Positions 34,965-43,829 of a DNA stretch of 64,000 nt are shown here, piece by piece. The stretch comes from CAWGUU01 sp963825765. GTDB lineage: Bacteria > Actinomycetota > Acidimicrobiia > Acidimicrobiales > AC-14. The translations under genes and the position numbers were made by a program. The stretch lies in the NCBI GenBank assembly GCA_963825765.1, contig CAWGUU010000003.1, positions 186,001 through 250,000 of the forward strand. Direction: 5' to 3'. Every line of letters begins with the position of its first letter. Position 1 is the first letter of the stretch. Below the pieces are notes generated by a model. It was not told the origin of the DNA and did no database searches. It saw nothing but the letters and a program-made list of their open reading frames with translations.

Positions 34965-37889
34965 ATGCTCAACCCCCTTGCCAACCCCGATGTCGACACC
35001 CTCGGCCCCGAGGCATACCTGCAGCTGAAGGCCCTGGTCCGTGCCGCCCAGGGGCCGACGGCAATCGTCGTCAACCCCGGCATCGGACTGGCTCGCATTC
35101 ACGGCGTGCTCAACGTCGAACCGGGTGTTCCCACCGACCTGGCCATGCGGTTCCTCCAGGACCAGGCCGTCCTGTTGGGGGCCGATTCGGCCACGTTGGA
35201 GCCAGTTCACGTCGACGACGTCGGCAACACCAAGGCTCTGCGGGTCTGCGTGCGACAGACGGCGGCGGGCGTCCCGGTTCTGGGCGCCGGCTGGGCCGTC
35301 GACGTCGTGTCCAGTGACGAGGACCAGCGCTACCAGATCGTCGCCGTCGCAGGACGGGCCAGCCGGGCGGCACTGGTCGATCCCACACCGACTGTGTCCG
35401 CCGAGAAGGCCGCCGCGGTCATGGCCGAGCATCTCCAATTCCCGGACGGCGCCGCGTCACCGGAGGTCGAGCTCGTCGTGTTCGACCCCGAAACCGTGCT
35501 GGGCGAGGCCGGCGAGGTCCATCTGGCCTGGTTCGCGGCGCTCGACGCCGGCGAAAAGGCAAGAGTCGTGGTGATCTCCGCGCTGGACCGAACGGTGCTG
35601 CTCGACGCCGAGGGCCCAGGAGGTGCCGCCGGGCCGTGCCGGGGGCTGATCCGTCCCGACGCTCCATTGCCTCGCTTCGCCGTCAACGACCGCACCGGCG
35701 TCCCCAGCTTCGTGTCCTTCGGGCGGGAGGGACTCTGGCTGCCCGAGACCCTCTCCGGCGACCCCGAGGAGGTGGCGCTTGCCTTCTTCGAGCGCCATCC
35801 CACTGTGTTCGGCACCTTCGAACCCCACAACCAGCTGCGGGTGGATCACATCGAGAGCGACGAGGCGCCGCCACACATGACCCATGTCGCGCTCCAGCAG
35901 GTCTACGGCGGGATCCCGGTGTACGGGGCCGTGCTGCGAGTCCACCTCTCCCCGTCGCTCACGATCACTTCCATCAGCGGGAACTACGTGCCGTGGCCCG
36001 CCGTCGTGCCCACCGTCGAGAACCTCGACGCCGCTGCTGCCCGCAAGTCGGCAGAGAGCCACCTCGTCGACGTCCGTAGGAAGCTGGGCAAAGACGCTCT
36101 GATCGAGCCGGACGGCGCGCCGCTCGAGGATGCCGCGGACGCTCTGGTGGTGCTGTCGCAGGCGCTCGCCGGGCCGGCGACACCCAACACCGTGGCCTGG
36201 CAGTTCCGCGCTCCCGAGGCCGATGTGTTCGTGAGTGCCCGGACCGGGGACCTCGCCCTCCTGGCGCCGAACCAGTGCCCGGCACGTCGTATCGTCCACG
36301 ACGCCAGCAGCGGCTCGGCGGTCACCGTGCTCGAGGACGGGAACACCCGACCGGGCGCACCGGCAACGAGGTCGGAGCACCTCGAGCTCGACCGGTTCAT
36401 CAACGCAGTCCTGGGATTCTGGTCCCACCTCGGTCGTGACAGCTTCGACGGCAGCGGGGCGGCGGTGGAGGGCGTGGCCAACTTCATGTTCGCCAGCCCC
36501 AACGCCGTGTGGCTGAGAAGCCGTCGTCAGGCGCTGTTCTCACCGGGGTGGGCGGTGAGCGACGTGGTGTCCCACGAGGTGACCCATGGCGTGATCAACG
36601 AAACCGCCCGTCTCGTCTTCCTGGACGAGTCCGGAGCCGTCAACGAGCACTACGCCGACGTGTTCGGGAACCTGGCCTTCCCCGACGCCAACGGCGCCGG
36701 CAATTGGCTGGTCGGCGAGGACGTCCCCGCGTCCGACCGCAACTTCGCTCCGTCGCTGCGCAACATGAAGACCTCGACACCGGCTATCTATGGAGAGTTC
36801 CAAAGCCGCGGGAATGGCTGCGGAGGCGTGCGTGACGTGCTCTCCCCCACCTGCGACGCAGGCCGAGTCCACACCAACAGCAGCATCGGCAACCGCGCCG
36901 CCGTCCTGCTCAGCGACGGCGACGGAACGGCCGCCCACACCGGCATCGGCCGAGCCCGACTGGCCAAAGCCTTTGCCGAGACCCTCTGCCGGCGGATGCA
37001 TCCCTGGGCCAACTACCTCGACGAGGCGCTCAACACCTGGCAGTCCGCCAGCGACCTCGCCCTGCGGGCGATCGTGGCCACCGACCCGGCCAACCCTGCG
37101 ACGAGATTGCCCTTCGATCAGCGGGTCCTGGACGAGGTGGCGTGGGCGTTCAGCGCGGTAGGCATCGACCGTCGTCTGCTCGCCGGGTGGCACCGGGTTC
37201 CCGGTGGCTCGACCCCCGCTCGGCTTGTCTTCAACCCGGGCGAGCGGCTGCCGGCGGGTTCCACTGTGCAGGACGTCGAGCTGATCGTGGCGGTGACGGA
37301 CACCGATCCGATCTGGACGGGACGGGCGTCCGGCTCCAACGCCACCGTCAGGTTCCCGGGCGACATCTTTTCGCTCGCGGTCGTGGAGAGCGCGCTGTCC
37401 CCGGCTGTCGCCGACGACAGCGCCCAGGTCACTGTCGCCGTGACGCGACAAGGGACCGGCGATTTCCACGTCCAGGCCGCCCTGACGCCCACATTGACCC
37501 TTTCCCCCGAACGCAGGCTCCCGACACCGACGTTCATCCACGAACAGTTCCTGACCGGAGCCTCGGGCCGAGACGCCGTGGCCGGGGCGCTGCTGCCGGA
37601 GGGCGCCACCATCACCCGGGTGGTCGCCGAGCTGCTCGACGACCGGGGCTCGGTGGTGCACACGGTCGGTCGAGGAGAGCCAGAACGCGCAGTGCCCACC
37701 GGGCCCTTCGGGTGGCTCTCATGGGCGGTCCGCTTGGATGACGCGCAGATGGGCCGTAACCCGGCAGCCACGGTGTCATGGCGTTTCGACACGAGCGCTG
37801 TGGTCCGCTACCGGCTCGTCTACTTCGTCACCGCGCCCGACTGGCTGGCCGTACGCCTCAACGGGATCCGCGCAGACCGTTTGCCGTGA
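34965..37889 (+). CDS. Thermolysin-like (M4) metallopeptidase with FTP propeptide and extra C-terminal region
   Basis: 974 aa. A ~300-residue N-terminal region is followed by an FTP-type propeptide (MTHVALQQVYGGIPVYGAVL; LTITSISGNYVPWPA), then the M4 catalytic domain: SDVVSHEVTHGVINE at ~residue 536 gives the HExxH zinc site and SGAVNEHYADVFGNLAFPDA the glutamate ligand. The last ~250 residues are beta-rich and unassigned (VELIVAVTDTDPIWTGRASG). No signal peptide or Tat motif is seen at MLNPLANPDVDTLGPEAYLQ, odd for a secreted-type protease. ATG 34965 has GGGAGA 7 nt upstream. Possibly controlled by the divergent LAL regulator. Confidence 0.85.
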   Translation: MLNPLANPDVDTLGPEAYLQLKALVRAAQGPTAIVVNPGIGLARIHGVLNVEPGVPTDLAMRFLQDQAVLLGADSATLEPVHVDDVGNTKALRVCVRQTAAGVPVLGAGWAVDVVSSDEDQRYQIVAVAGRASRAALVDPTPTVSAEKAAAVMAEHLQFPDGAASPEVELVVFDPETVLGEAGEVHLAWFAALDAGEKARVVVISALDRTVLLDAEGPGGAAGPCRGLIRPDAPLPRFAVNDRTGVPSFVSFGREGLWLPETLSGDPEEVALAFFERHPTVFGTFEPHNQLRVDHIESDEAPPHMTHVALQQVYGGIPVYGAVLRVHLSPSLTITSISGNYVPWPAVVPTVENLDAAAARKSAESHLVDVRRKLGKDALIEPDGAPLEDAADALVVLSQALAGPATPNTVAWQFRAPEADVFVSARTGDLALLAPNQCPARRIVHDASSGSAVTVLEDGNTRPGAPATRSEHLELDRFINAVLGFWSHLGRDSFDGSGAAVEGVANFMFASPNAVWLRSRRQALFSPGWAVSDVVSHEVTHGVINETARLVFLDESGAVNEHYADVFGNLAFPDANGAGNWLVGEDVPASDRNFAPSLRNMKTSTPAIYGEFQSRGNGCGGVRDVLSPTCDAGRVHTNSSIGNRAAVLLSDGDGTAAHTGIGRARLAKAFAETLCRRMHPWANYLDEALNTWQSASDLALRAIVATDPANPATRLPFDQRVLDEVAWAFSAVGIDRRLLAGWHRVPGGSTPARLVFNPGERLPAGSTVQDVELIVAVTDTDPIWTGRASGSNATVRFPGDIFSLAVVESALSPAVADDSAQVTVAVTRQGTGDFHVQAALTPTLTLSPERRLPTPTFIHEQFLTGASGRDAVAGALLPEGATITRVVAELLDDRGSVVHTVGRGEPERAVPTGPFGWLSWAVRLDDAQMGRNPAATVSWRFDTSAVVRYRLVYFVTAPDWLAVRLNGIRADRLP

Positions 37890-37921
37890 CGCCCGGCGCC
37901 GCCGAGGTGTTGGCGTCACGG
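37884..37921. terminator. Inverted repeat at the end of the metallopeptidase gene
   Basis: Perfect 10-bp arms CCGTGACGCC (37884-37893) and GGCGTCACGG (37912-37921), overlapping the peptidase stop codon. There is no T-run, so it may be a non-canonical terminator or an mRNA 3' end stabiliser. Confidence 0.5.
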
Positions 37922-37963
37922 GACGCCGCCGCCATCCCGTGCCGCGCGTGCTGAAGTGTCCCC

Positions 37964-39838
37964 GTGGATCCCGAGGCTGCCCTGAAGACGCTGGCGGCGG
38001 CGCTGGACGGCGGGGGCGAGGTCCGTGCCGGCCAGATCGCGATGGCCGAGGCCGTCGCCAACGCGGTGCGGGACGAGCGGCCTCTGGTCGTCCGTGCCGG
38101 CACCGGTACCGGCAAGACCTGGGCCTACCTCACCGGCGCTCTGCTGGGAACCGACGGCACAGTTGTCGTCGCCACCGCCACCAAGGCGTTGCAGGACCAG
38201 CTGGCCGGAAAGGACCTCCCCTCGATCGCGGCGGCAGGGCTGCGGCCGGGCCTGACGTGGGCGGTGCTCAAGGGCCGGAGCAACTACCTCTGCCGTCAGG
38301 CGGCGTCGGAGGTCGCCAGGGCGAGCGACGCTCCCGAGCTGGCCCTCGAGGTCGACGCCGGCCGTGGCGCGATCGGCGACCAGGTGACCAGGCTCCTGGC
38401 GTGGGCCGACGACAGCGAGACCGGCGACCGGGCCGAGCTGTCCTTCGAGCCGAGCCCGGCGGCGTGGTCGTCGGTGAGCGTCGGGTCCGACCAGTGCCCG
38501 GGAGCGAAGGAGTGCCCCAGCGGGAAGGACTGCTTCGCCGAAGCCGCCTACGTACGGGCCCGGGAAGCCGACGTCATCGTCGTCAACCTGCACCTCCTCG
38601 GCGCCCATGTCGCCTCCGGCGGCCACGTCCTGCCCGACCACGACGTGCTGATCCTGGACGAGGCCCACGAGGCTCCCGACGTCATGGCGAGTGCCCTGGG
38701 CGTCACGCTCACGCCCGGCCGCGTCACGGCACTGGCCCGGCTGGCCTCGGCCACCGCCCTGGCCCGTCACCGGGACAGCCTCGATCGCGTGCTGGCGCCG
38801 CTGGTCGGCACCCGGCTGGCCAACGGGGCCAAGGGCGAGGCGACGGTGAGCGAGGCACTCACGGACCTGGCCCAGGCGGTGCGGACCGACCGATCGGGGC
38901 TCCGTGGCCGCATGGACGACCCTGGCCTCGAGGCGAGACGGGATAGGGCGGCCAAGGCGCTCGACTCCCTCGCCGCCGACGTCGACACGATCCTCGAGGC
39001 CGACGACGAGGACGTCACCTGGGTCGAGCAGTCCGGCTCCCAACCCGTGCTGCGGGTGGCGCCCATCGACGTCGGCGGCGAGCTGGCGCGGGTGGCATGG
39101 GCGTCGGCCACGCCGATCCTTACGTCGGCGACGATCCCGCCCGGCCTCGGCGGCCTGCTCGGCCTGGGCGGCGATGCCTTCGACCTCGACGTCGGCAGTC
39201 CCTTCGACTACCGCCGCCTCTGCCTGCTCTACGTACCCCGCCTTCCCGATCCCCGCCACCCCGACCACGAGGGCCAGGCCCACGCCGAGCTCGAGTTCCT
39301 CATCGACGCCGCCGGCGGTCGCACCCTGGCCCTGTTCACCTCGTGGCGGGCCATGCGGGCCGCCCACGCCGCCCTCGCCGACCGCCTGCCCTACCAGGTC
39401 CTCGCCCAGGACGACCTGCCCAAGCCGGCGCTGATCGACGTGTTCCGGTCGAACCAGACGTCGTGCCTGTTCGCCACCATGGGGTTCTGGCAGGGCGTCG
39501 ACGTCCCCGGCTCGGCCTGCTCGCTCGTCGTCATCGACCGCCTCCCGTTCCCCCGGCCCGACGACCCCGTCGCCCAGGCCCGGCGGGAGCGGGCCGGGCC
39601 TGCCGCCTTCGCGACCGTCGACCTGCCCCTGGCGGCGACCCGGCTGGCCCAGGGCGCCGGGCGCCTCATCCGCAGCAGCACCGACCGCGGGGTCGTCGCC
39701 GTGCTCGACCCCCGGCTGGCCGAGGCCACCTACCGCCCCGCCATCCTCACCGCGCTGCCGCCCATGCGTCGCACCCGCGACCGGGCCGACGTCACCGCGT
39801 TCTTCGCCGACGCATACGGTGAACCGGGCACCGGGTGA
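37964..39838 (+). CDS. DinG/YoaA-type ATP-dependent DNA helicase
   Basis: 624-aa XPD-like superfamily 2 helicase. Walker A RAGTGTGKTWAYLTGALL; four cysteines for the 4Fe-4S cluster in SNYLCRQAASE, DQCPGAKECPSGKDCFAEAA; DEAH box ILDEAHEAPDVM; motif V/VI region MGFWQGVDVPGSACSLVVID and QGAGRLIRSSTDRGVVAVLD. The family unwinds 5' to 3' and acts on R-loops and damaged forks. DinG of E. coli is SOS-induced, but I see no LexA box upstream here. GTG 37964. Confidence 0.92.
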   Translation: MDPEAALKTLAAALDGGGEVRAGQIAMAEAVANAVRDERPLVVRAGTGTGKTWAYLTGALLGTDGTVVVATATKALQDQLAGKDLPSIAAAGLRPGLTWAVLKGRSNYLCRQAASEVARASDAPELALEVDAGRGAIGDQVTRLLAWADDSETGDRAELSFEPSPAAWSSVSVGSDQCPGAKECPSGKDCFAEAAYVRAREADVIVVNLHLLGAHVASGGHVLPDHDVLILDEAHEAPDVMASALGVTLTPGRVTALARLASATALARHRDSLDRVLAPLVGTRLANGAKGEATVSEALTDLAQAVRTDRSGLRGRMDDPGLEARRDRAAKALDSLAADVDTILEADDEDVTWVEQSGSQPVLRVAPIDVGGELARVAWASATPILTSATIPPGLGGLLGLGGDAFDLDVGSPFDYRRLCLLYVPRLPDPRHPDHEGQAHAELEFLIDAAGGRTLALFTSWRAMRAAHAALADRLPYQVLAQDDLPKPALIDVFRSNQTSCLFATMGFWQGVDVPGSACSLVVIDRLPFPRPDDPVAQARRERAGPAAFATVDLPLAATRLAQGAGRLIRSSTDRGVVAVLDPRLAEATYRPAILTALPPMRRTRDRADVTAFFADAYGEPGTG

Positions 39839-40040
39839 CTCGTCGTCGTGCTCGACCGGGTGACGCTCATTGGACGGGCGAGGACCCCTTCAGCGTTCCC
39901 AGCCGTAGCGGAGGGGCGCGCCGCAGGGTGGTGGAACTCGCGTGGCCGTCCCACCACAATGGGTGGCGTCCTGTTCGCAGTCGCCGGGGGCAACGTGATC
40001 CAAAGGCCGAGACACGCCTGAGGGCGGCACCGGTTCGCCG

Positions 40041-40856
40041 GTGCCCACGGCCGCGCCGCCCTATGGCTCCGACGATGTCCGTCACCGGCTGATGGCCATC
40101 GTCGTGGGGCTCGGCGTGGAACCCGAGGTCGTGGAGAAGGCGTCGCCGCACCACCTGCTCGACATCCTCGACATCCCCAGGGCCGGGGTGTTCTCCCCGC
40201 TCACGATGCAGGAGCGCATGGCCGTGCTCGACGCGCGGGCCGACGCTCGCGAGGAGGACGAAAACGACGCGGCCGACGAGGCTGCCGCCAAGGTGGACCC
40301 ACCCGACACGTGGGAAGGCGGGGATGCGGAGACCGGGCCCCACGCGAAGGGGGCCGACGAGCTGATCGCCACCATCAACGCCCTGCGGGTCGAGATCCTC
40401 GCCCTCCGCCAGGTGATGGACGATCTCCGGTGGGACCTGGCCGAAGCGCGCCGCACTCCAGACACCCCGCCCCTGCCCGACGCCGAAGTCGAACCCCTGA
40501 CCGACGCCGACGCCGAACCGGCGACCGACTTCGACGCCGAGGCCGAGCCCCCGCTCGACGCCGAGGCCGAGCCTCCGCTTGCCGCCGAGGCCGAGCCCCC
40601 GCCCCCGGCGGTAGACGTCGCGGCCCAACCCGAGCCCGCGATCTTGCTTGCGCCTGGGCCCGAGGCGGCGGCCCCGGTTGCCCCTCCCGCGCCACCCCGA
40701 CGCGGCCGCCCGGCCCTTTACGTCGTGCTCGGGGTGCTGGTCGGGCTCATCGTGGTCGCCCTGCTGACGGGAGGCGTCATGCTCGCCCTCGCCATGGGCG
40801 TCGCTTTGCCGCGGGGGTGGCCGGGGCTCCGAGCGGAGGTGGTCGGTGTCTTCTAG
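40041..40856 (+). CDS. Membrane-anchored hypothetical protein with acidic repeats
   Basis: 271 aa. N-terminal helical part (RHRLMAIVVGLGVEPEVVEK; LLDILDIPRAGVFSPLTMQE), a coiled-coil-like stretch (ELIATINALRVEILALRQVM), then acidic Pro/Ala repeats of the AEAEPPL type at ~165-200, and one C-terminal transmembrane helix (LYVVLGVLVGLIVVALLTGG). It looks tail-anchored. The last 11 nt overlap the nitrilase gene. Family not recognised. Confidence 0.7.
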   Translation: MPTAAPPYGSDDVRHRLMAIVVGLGVEPEVVEKASPHHLLDILDIPRAGVFSPLTMQERMAVLDARADAREEDENDAADEAAAKVDPPDTWEGGDAETGPHAKGADELIATINALRVEILALRQVMDDLRWDLAEARRTPDTPPLPDAEVEPLTDADAEPATDFDAEAEPPLDAEAEPPLAAEAEPPPPAVDVAAQPEPAILLAPGPEAAAPVAPPAPPRRGRPALYVVLGVLVGLIVVALLTGGVMLALAMGVALPRGWPGLRAEVVGVF

Positions 40857-41799
40857 CCCGCTGCGGATTGCCGCCGTCCAGGCCGCGCCGACGCTGCTCG
40901 ACCGCCGGGCGTCCACCGAGACCGCCCTCGAGCTGATCCGCACCGCCTGCGGCCAAGGCGCCGGGCTCGTGGTCCTCCCGGAGGCGTTCGTGCCCGGCTA
41001 TCCCGAGTGGGTGTGGCGGCTGAAGCCGTGGGAGCAGCGGGCTGCCGTCCTGCAGGCCCGCCTGTTCGACGAGTCCGTCGTCGTCGGCAGCCGCACCACC
41101 GACGTCCTGGCCGATGCGGCCCGCGAGTGCGAGTCCTTCGTGTCCGTCGGCGTGAACGAGCGGGCCGACCGCAGCATGGCCATGTACAGCACCCAGCTGC
41201 TGTTCGGGCCCGACGGCAGCCTGCTGGCCCGCCACCGCAAGATCATGCCCGTCGGCGCCGAGCGGCTGGTGTGGAGCCTGGGCGACGGCTCGGGCCTGCA
41301 GGTGACGGCCACCACGCTCGGCCGCATCGGCACCCTCTGCTCGTGGGAGAACTACAACCCGCTGGCCCGCGCCGCCCTCCTTGCCCAGGGCGTCGACGTG
41401 CACATCGCCCCCACCTGGGACAGCTCCGACGTGTGGCCCGCCACCCTGCGCCACATGGCCAAGGAAGGCAGGATGTTCGTCGTAGGCGTGAGCTCGTGCC
41501 TGCACGGGTCCGACGTCCCGGCGACGGTGCCCTTCCGGGACGACCTCTACGGGGGCGACGACGACTGGCTGGCCCTCGGCAACTCCGCCATCGTCGGGCC
41601 CGAGGGCGAGATCCTCGCCGGCCCACTCGAACGGGAGGAGGGCATCCTCTACGCCGACGTCGACGTGCCGGCCTCCCGGGCGGCGCGCCACCAGTTCGAC
41701 CCGTTCGGCCACTACGCCCGCCCCGATCTCCTGCGCATCCACGTCGACACCCAGGCGCGGGAGCCGGCGTCGTTCGCCGGCAACCCCGAGGACGACTGA
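40846..41799 (+). CDS. Nitrilase
   Basis: 317-aa carbon-nitrogen hydrolase of the true nitrilase branch, turning organic nitriles (or cyanide) into acids and ammonia. Catalytic Glu in LVVLPEAFVPGYPEWVWRL (about residue 46), Lys in ARHRKIMPVGAERLVW (~129) and Cys in IGTLCSWENYNPLARAAL (~163); the CSWENY context marks nitrilases rather than amidases. GTG 40846 overlaps the previous gene by 11 nt. Convergent with the VWA gene, 8-nt gap. Confidence 0.9.
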   Translation: MSSSPLRIAAVQAAPTLLDRRASTETALELIRTACGQGAGLVVLPEAFVPGYPEWVWRLKPWEQRAAVLQARLFDESVVVGSRTTDVLADAARECESFVSVGVNERADRSMAMYSTQLLFGPDGSLLARHRKIMPVGAERLVWSLGDGSGLQVTATTLGRIGTLCSWENYNPLARAALLAQGVDVHIAPTWDSSDVWPATLRHMAKEGRMFVVGVSSCLHGSDVPATVPFRDDLYGGDDDWLALGNSAIVGPEGEILAGPLEREEGILYADVDVPASRAARHQFDPFGHYARPDLLRIHVDTQAREPASFAGNPEDD

Positions 41800-41807
41800 G
41801 CGACCGG

Positions 41808-42764
41808 CTAGGGCAGCCGCGAGAACCAGAGCAGCGACGTGGCCGCGGCGCCGAGGGCGAAGGCGAGGCCGATGCCCACGAACCACGAGGTGACCTCGCG
41901 CTCTTCGGTCTTGTAACCGACCGAGCTGCCGATGTCGGCGTAGACCTTGCGCAGCTCCTTGGCGGTGGCCGCCTCGAAGTGGGTGCCGTCGGTGGCCTCG
42001 GCCAGCTGGGCCAACGCCTCCCGGTTCACCGGCACCGAGATCTGGCGGCCCTCGACCTCGACGAACCCGGCGTCGGTGCCGAAGGCGATGGTCGACACCG
42101 GCACCTTGGCCTCGACGGCCGCCGCCGCCGCCATCTCGTTGGGACGGCCGACGGTGGTCTCGCCGTCGGACATCAGCACGATCCGCGCCGGCGGCGGCGC
42201 CTGGCCGGGCTGGGTCGGCACCGAGGCGATGGACCCGAGGCTGGCGTACACGGCCTCGCCGATGGCGGTGCGGGGGCCGAGCACGAGGTTGTCGAGGTTG
42301 CGCTTCACCAGGTCGTGGTCGGTGGTGGGCGACACCATCACCTGGGCGGCGCCCGAGAACGCCACCAGACCGATGTTGAGCCGGGCCGGCACGATGTCGA
42401 CGAACGACTTGGCCGCCGCCTTGGCCGCGGTGATCCGGTCGGGCTCGACGTCGGCCGCCTCCATCGACAGCGACACGTCGACGGCCATGACGATGGTGGC
42501 CTGCTCCCGCGGGACCTTCACCGGCCGCGTCGGCTGGGCGAAGGCGACGACGGTGAGCCCGAGGGCGGTCAGGAAGGCGGCGGCAGGCACGTGGCGGCGC
42601 CACCCCGGGCGCTTGGGGGCGACCGAGTCGAGCAGGTCGAGGTTGGTGAAGCGCACCGCGTAGGTCTTGCGCCGGCGCTGCATGTACACGTAGGCGGCCA
42701 CCAACCCGGCCACCACGGCGAGGAGGAGCAGCCTCGAGGGCGACAGGAAGCTCACCGGCTCCAT
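41808..42764 (-). CDS. VWA domain membrane protein (BatA-like)
   Basis: 318 aa. Two N-terminal helices (SRLLLLAVVAGLVAAYVYM; HVPAAAFLTALGLTVVAFAQ), a von Willebrand factor A domain with the MIDAS motif AVDVSLSMEA (DxSxS) and LMSDGETTVG, and a C-terminal helix (SWFVGIGLAFALGAAATSLL). Third gene of the MoxR-DUF58-VWA set, whose members are thought to act as a chaperone-like membrane complex for metal or cofactor insertion. ATG 42764 with GGGAGG at 3-8 nt upstream; 37 nt downstream of the DUF58 gene. Confidence 0.88.
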   Translation of the reverse strand: MEPVSFLSPSRLLLLAVVAGLVAAYVYMQRRRKTYAVRFTNLDLLDSVAPKRPGWRRHVPAAAFLTALGLTVVAFAQPTRPVKVPREQATIVMAVDVSLSMEAADVEPDRITAAKAAAKSFVDIVPARLNIGLVAFSGAAQVMVSPTTDHDLVKRNLDNLVLGPRTAIGEAVYASLGSIASVPTQPGQAPPPARIVLMSDGETTVGRPNEMAAAAAVEAKVPVSTIAFGTDAGFVEVEGRQISVPVNREALAQLAEATDGTHFEAATAKELRKVYADIGSSVGYKTEEREVTSWFVGIGLAFALGAAATSLLWFSRLP

Positions 42765-42801
42765 CCTCCCATCGACGACGGCCCGATGGAACCCAAACCG
42801 C

Positions 42802-43797
42802 TCATCTGGACACCCGGGCCAGGCCGTCCCGGCGACGCCGAGCCATGAGCACGAAGCCGACAACGTCACGGAGCCAGTCGCGGTCGGTGCGCAACACCAG
42901 GTGGGACGCGCCGGCCGACCGGATGGACGAGGCGATGGCGGCCCGCTGGGCGGTGGCCGCCTCGGCGTAGCGCCGGCGGAGCGACGCCTGCGCCGTCTGG
43001 ATCTCCCGGCGGCGGCCGGTCTCGGGATCCATCAAGGTGAGGTAGCCGACGTCGGGAAGCTCCAGCTCACGGGGGTCGATCACCTCCACGGCCAGCACCT
43101 GGTGCCGGGAGCACAGCGCCCGCAGGGGCCGCTCCCATCCCGGCGGGGCGAGGAAGTCGGAGACCACGACGGTGAGCCCCCGGCGCCGGGGCGGGCGCAT
43201 CATGCCCACCAGGGCGGCGGCCAGGTCGGTGGCGCCGCCACCGTCGGCTCGGGGACGGGTGGCCATGGTGTGGAGCAGAGCCATCATCGCCTGGCGACCG
43301 GACCGGGCGGGCACCCTGACGGTGCCGTCGGGACGCACGATGACCGCGCCCATCCGGTTGCCCATGCGGGCGGTGAGGAAGCCGATGGCGGCCACCGCGG
43401 CGAGGGCGAGGTCACGCTTCTCGCACAGGGCGGTGCCGAAGTCGAGGCTGGCCGAGCAGTCGACGAGGGCCCACGTCTCCAGCTCGCGGTCGGCGATGAG
43501 GTCGCGCACGTGGGGGACCGTCGTGCGGGCGGTGACGTTCCAGTCGATGCGGCGCACGTCGTCGCCCTCGACATAGACCCGGCTCTCCCCCGGCTCGCTG
43601 CCGTGCCCAGGCACCAGGCCGAGGTAGTCGCCCTGCAGGAGGCCGTCGAGGCGGCGGGTGATGATCAGCTGGAGCTGGCGCAGCGCCTCCTGCGGGTTCT
43701 CGACGCCGGCCCGCGGCAGGGTGGCGCCCACCGCCCGGGGCAGGGTCCGACTTTCCGCCCGAGGCGGTGTGACGGCCCGCGAGGTCGGCTTGCTCAC
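42802..43797 (-). CDS. DUF58 domain protein
   Basis: 331 aa. DUF58 signature RVYVEGDDVRRIDWNVTART with a degenerate VWA-like part (WALVDCSASLDFGT). The N-terminal ~30 residues are a basic Ser/Pro/Arg region (PRAESRTLPRAVGATLPRAG). Middle gene of moxR-DUF58-VWA. GTG 43797 lies in a 20-bp tandem duplication shared with the moxR end. Confidence 0.9.
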   Translation of the reverse strand: MSKPTSRAVTPPRAESRTLPRAVGATLPRAGVENPQEALRQLQLIITRRLDGLLQGDYLGLVPGHGSEPGESRVYVEGDDVRRIDWNVTARTTVPHVRDLIADRELETWALVDCSASLDFGTALCEKRDLALAAVAAIGFLTARMGNRMGAVIVRPDGTVRVPARSGRQAMMALLHTMATRPRADGGGATDLAAALVGMMRPPRRRGLTVVVSDFLAPPGWERPLRALCSRHQVLAVEVIDPRELELPDVGYLTLMDPETGRRREIQTAQASLRRRYAEAATAQRAAIASSIRSAGASHLVLRTDRDWLRDVVGFVLMARRRRDGLARVSR

Positions 43798-43829
43798 GCC
43801 GAGAGTTCCCCGGTCACGCCGAGAGTTCC
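43794..43829 (-). repeat. 20-bp-period tandem duplication at the moxR/DUF58 junction
   Basis: TCACGCCGAGAGTTCC occurs at 43794-43809 and again at 43814-43829. One copy contains the DUF58 GTG and the other the moxR TGA. Before duplication the two would have overlapped as GTGA. Confidence 0.9.

Noticed and set aside
35100..35140. CGAAC-N5-GTTCC near 35.1 kb as a fifth LexA box
   Set aside because: Spacer is 5 nt, the right half is imperfect, and it lies inside the metallopeptidase gene.
37890..37963. SOS control of the DinG-like helicase, expected from E. coli
   Set aside because: No CGAAC-N4-GTTCG core is present in the upstream gap; only a GC hairpin.
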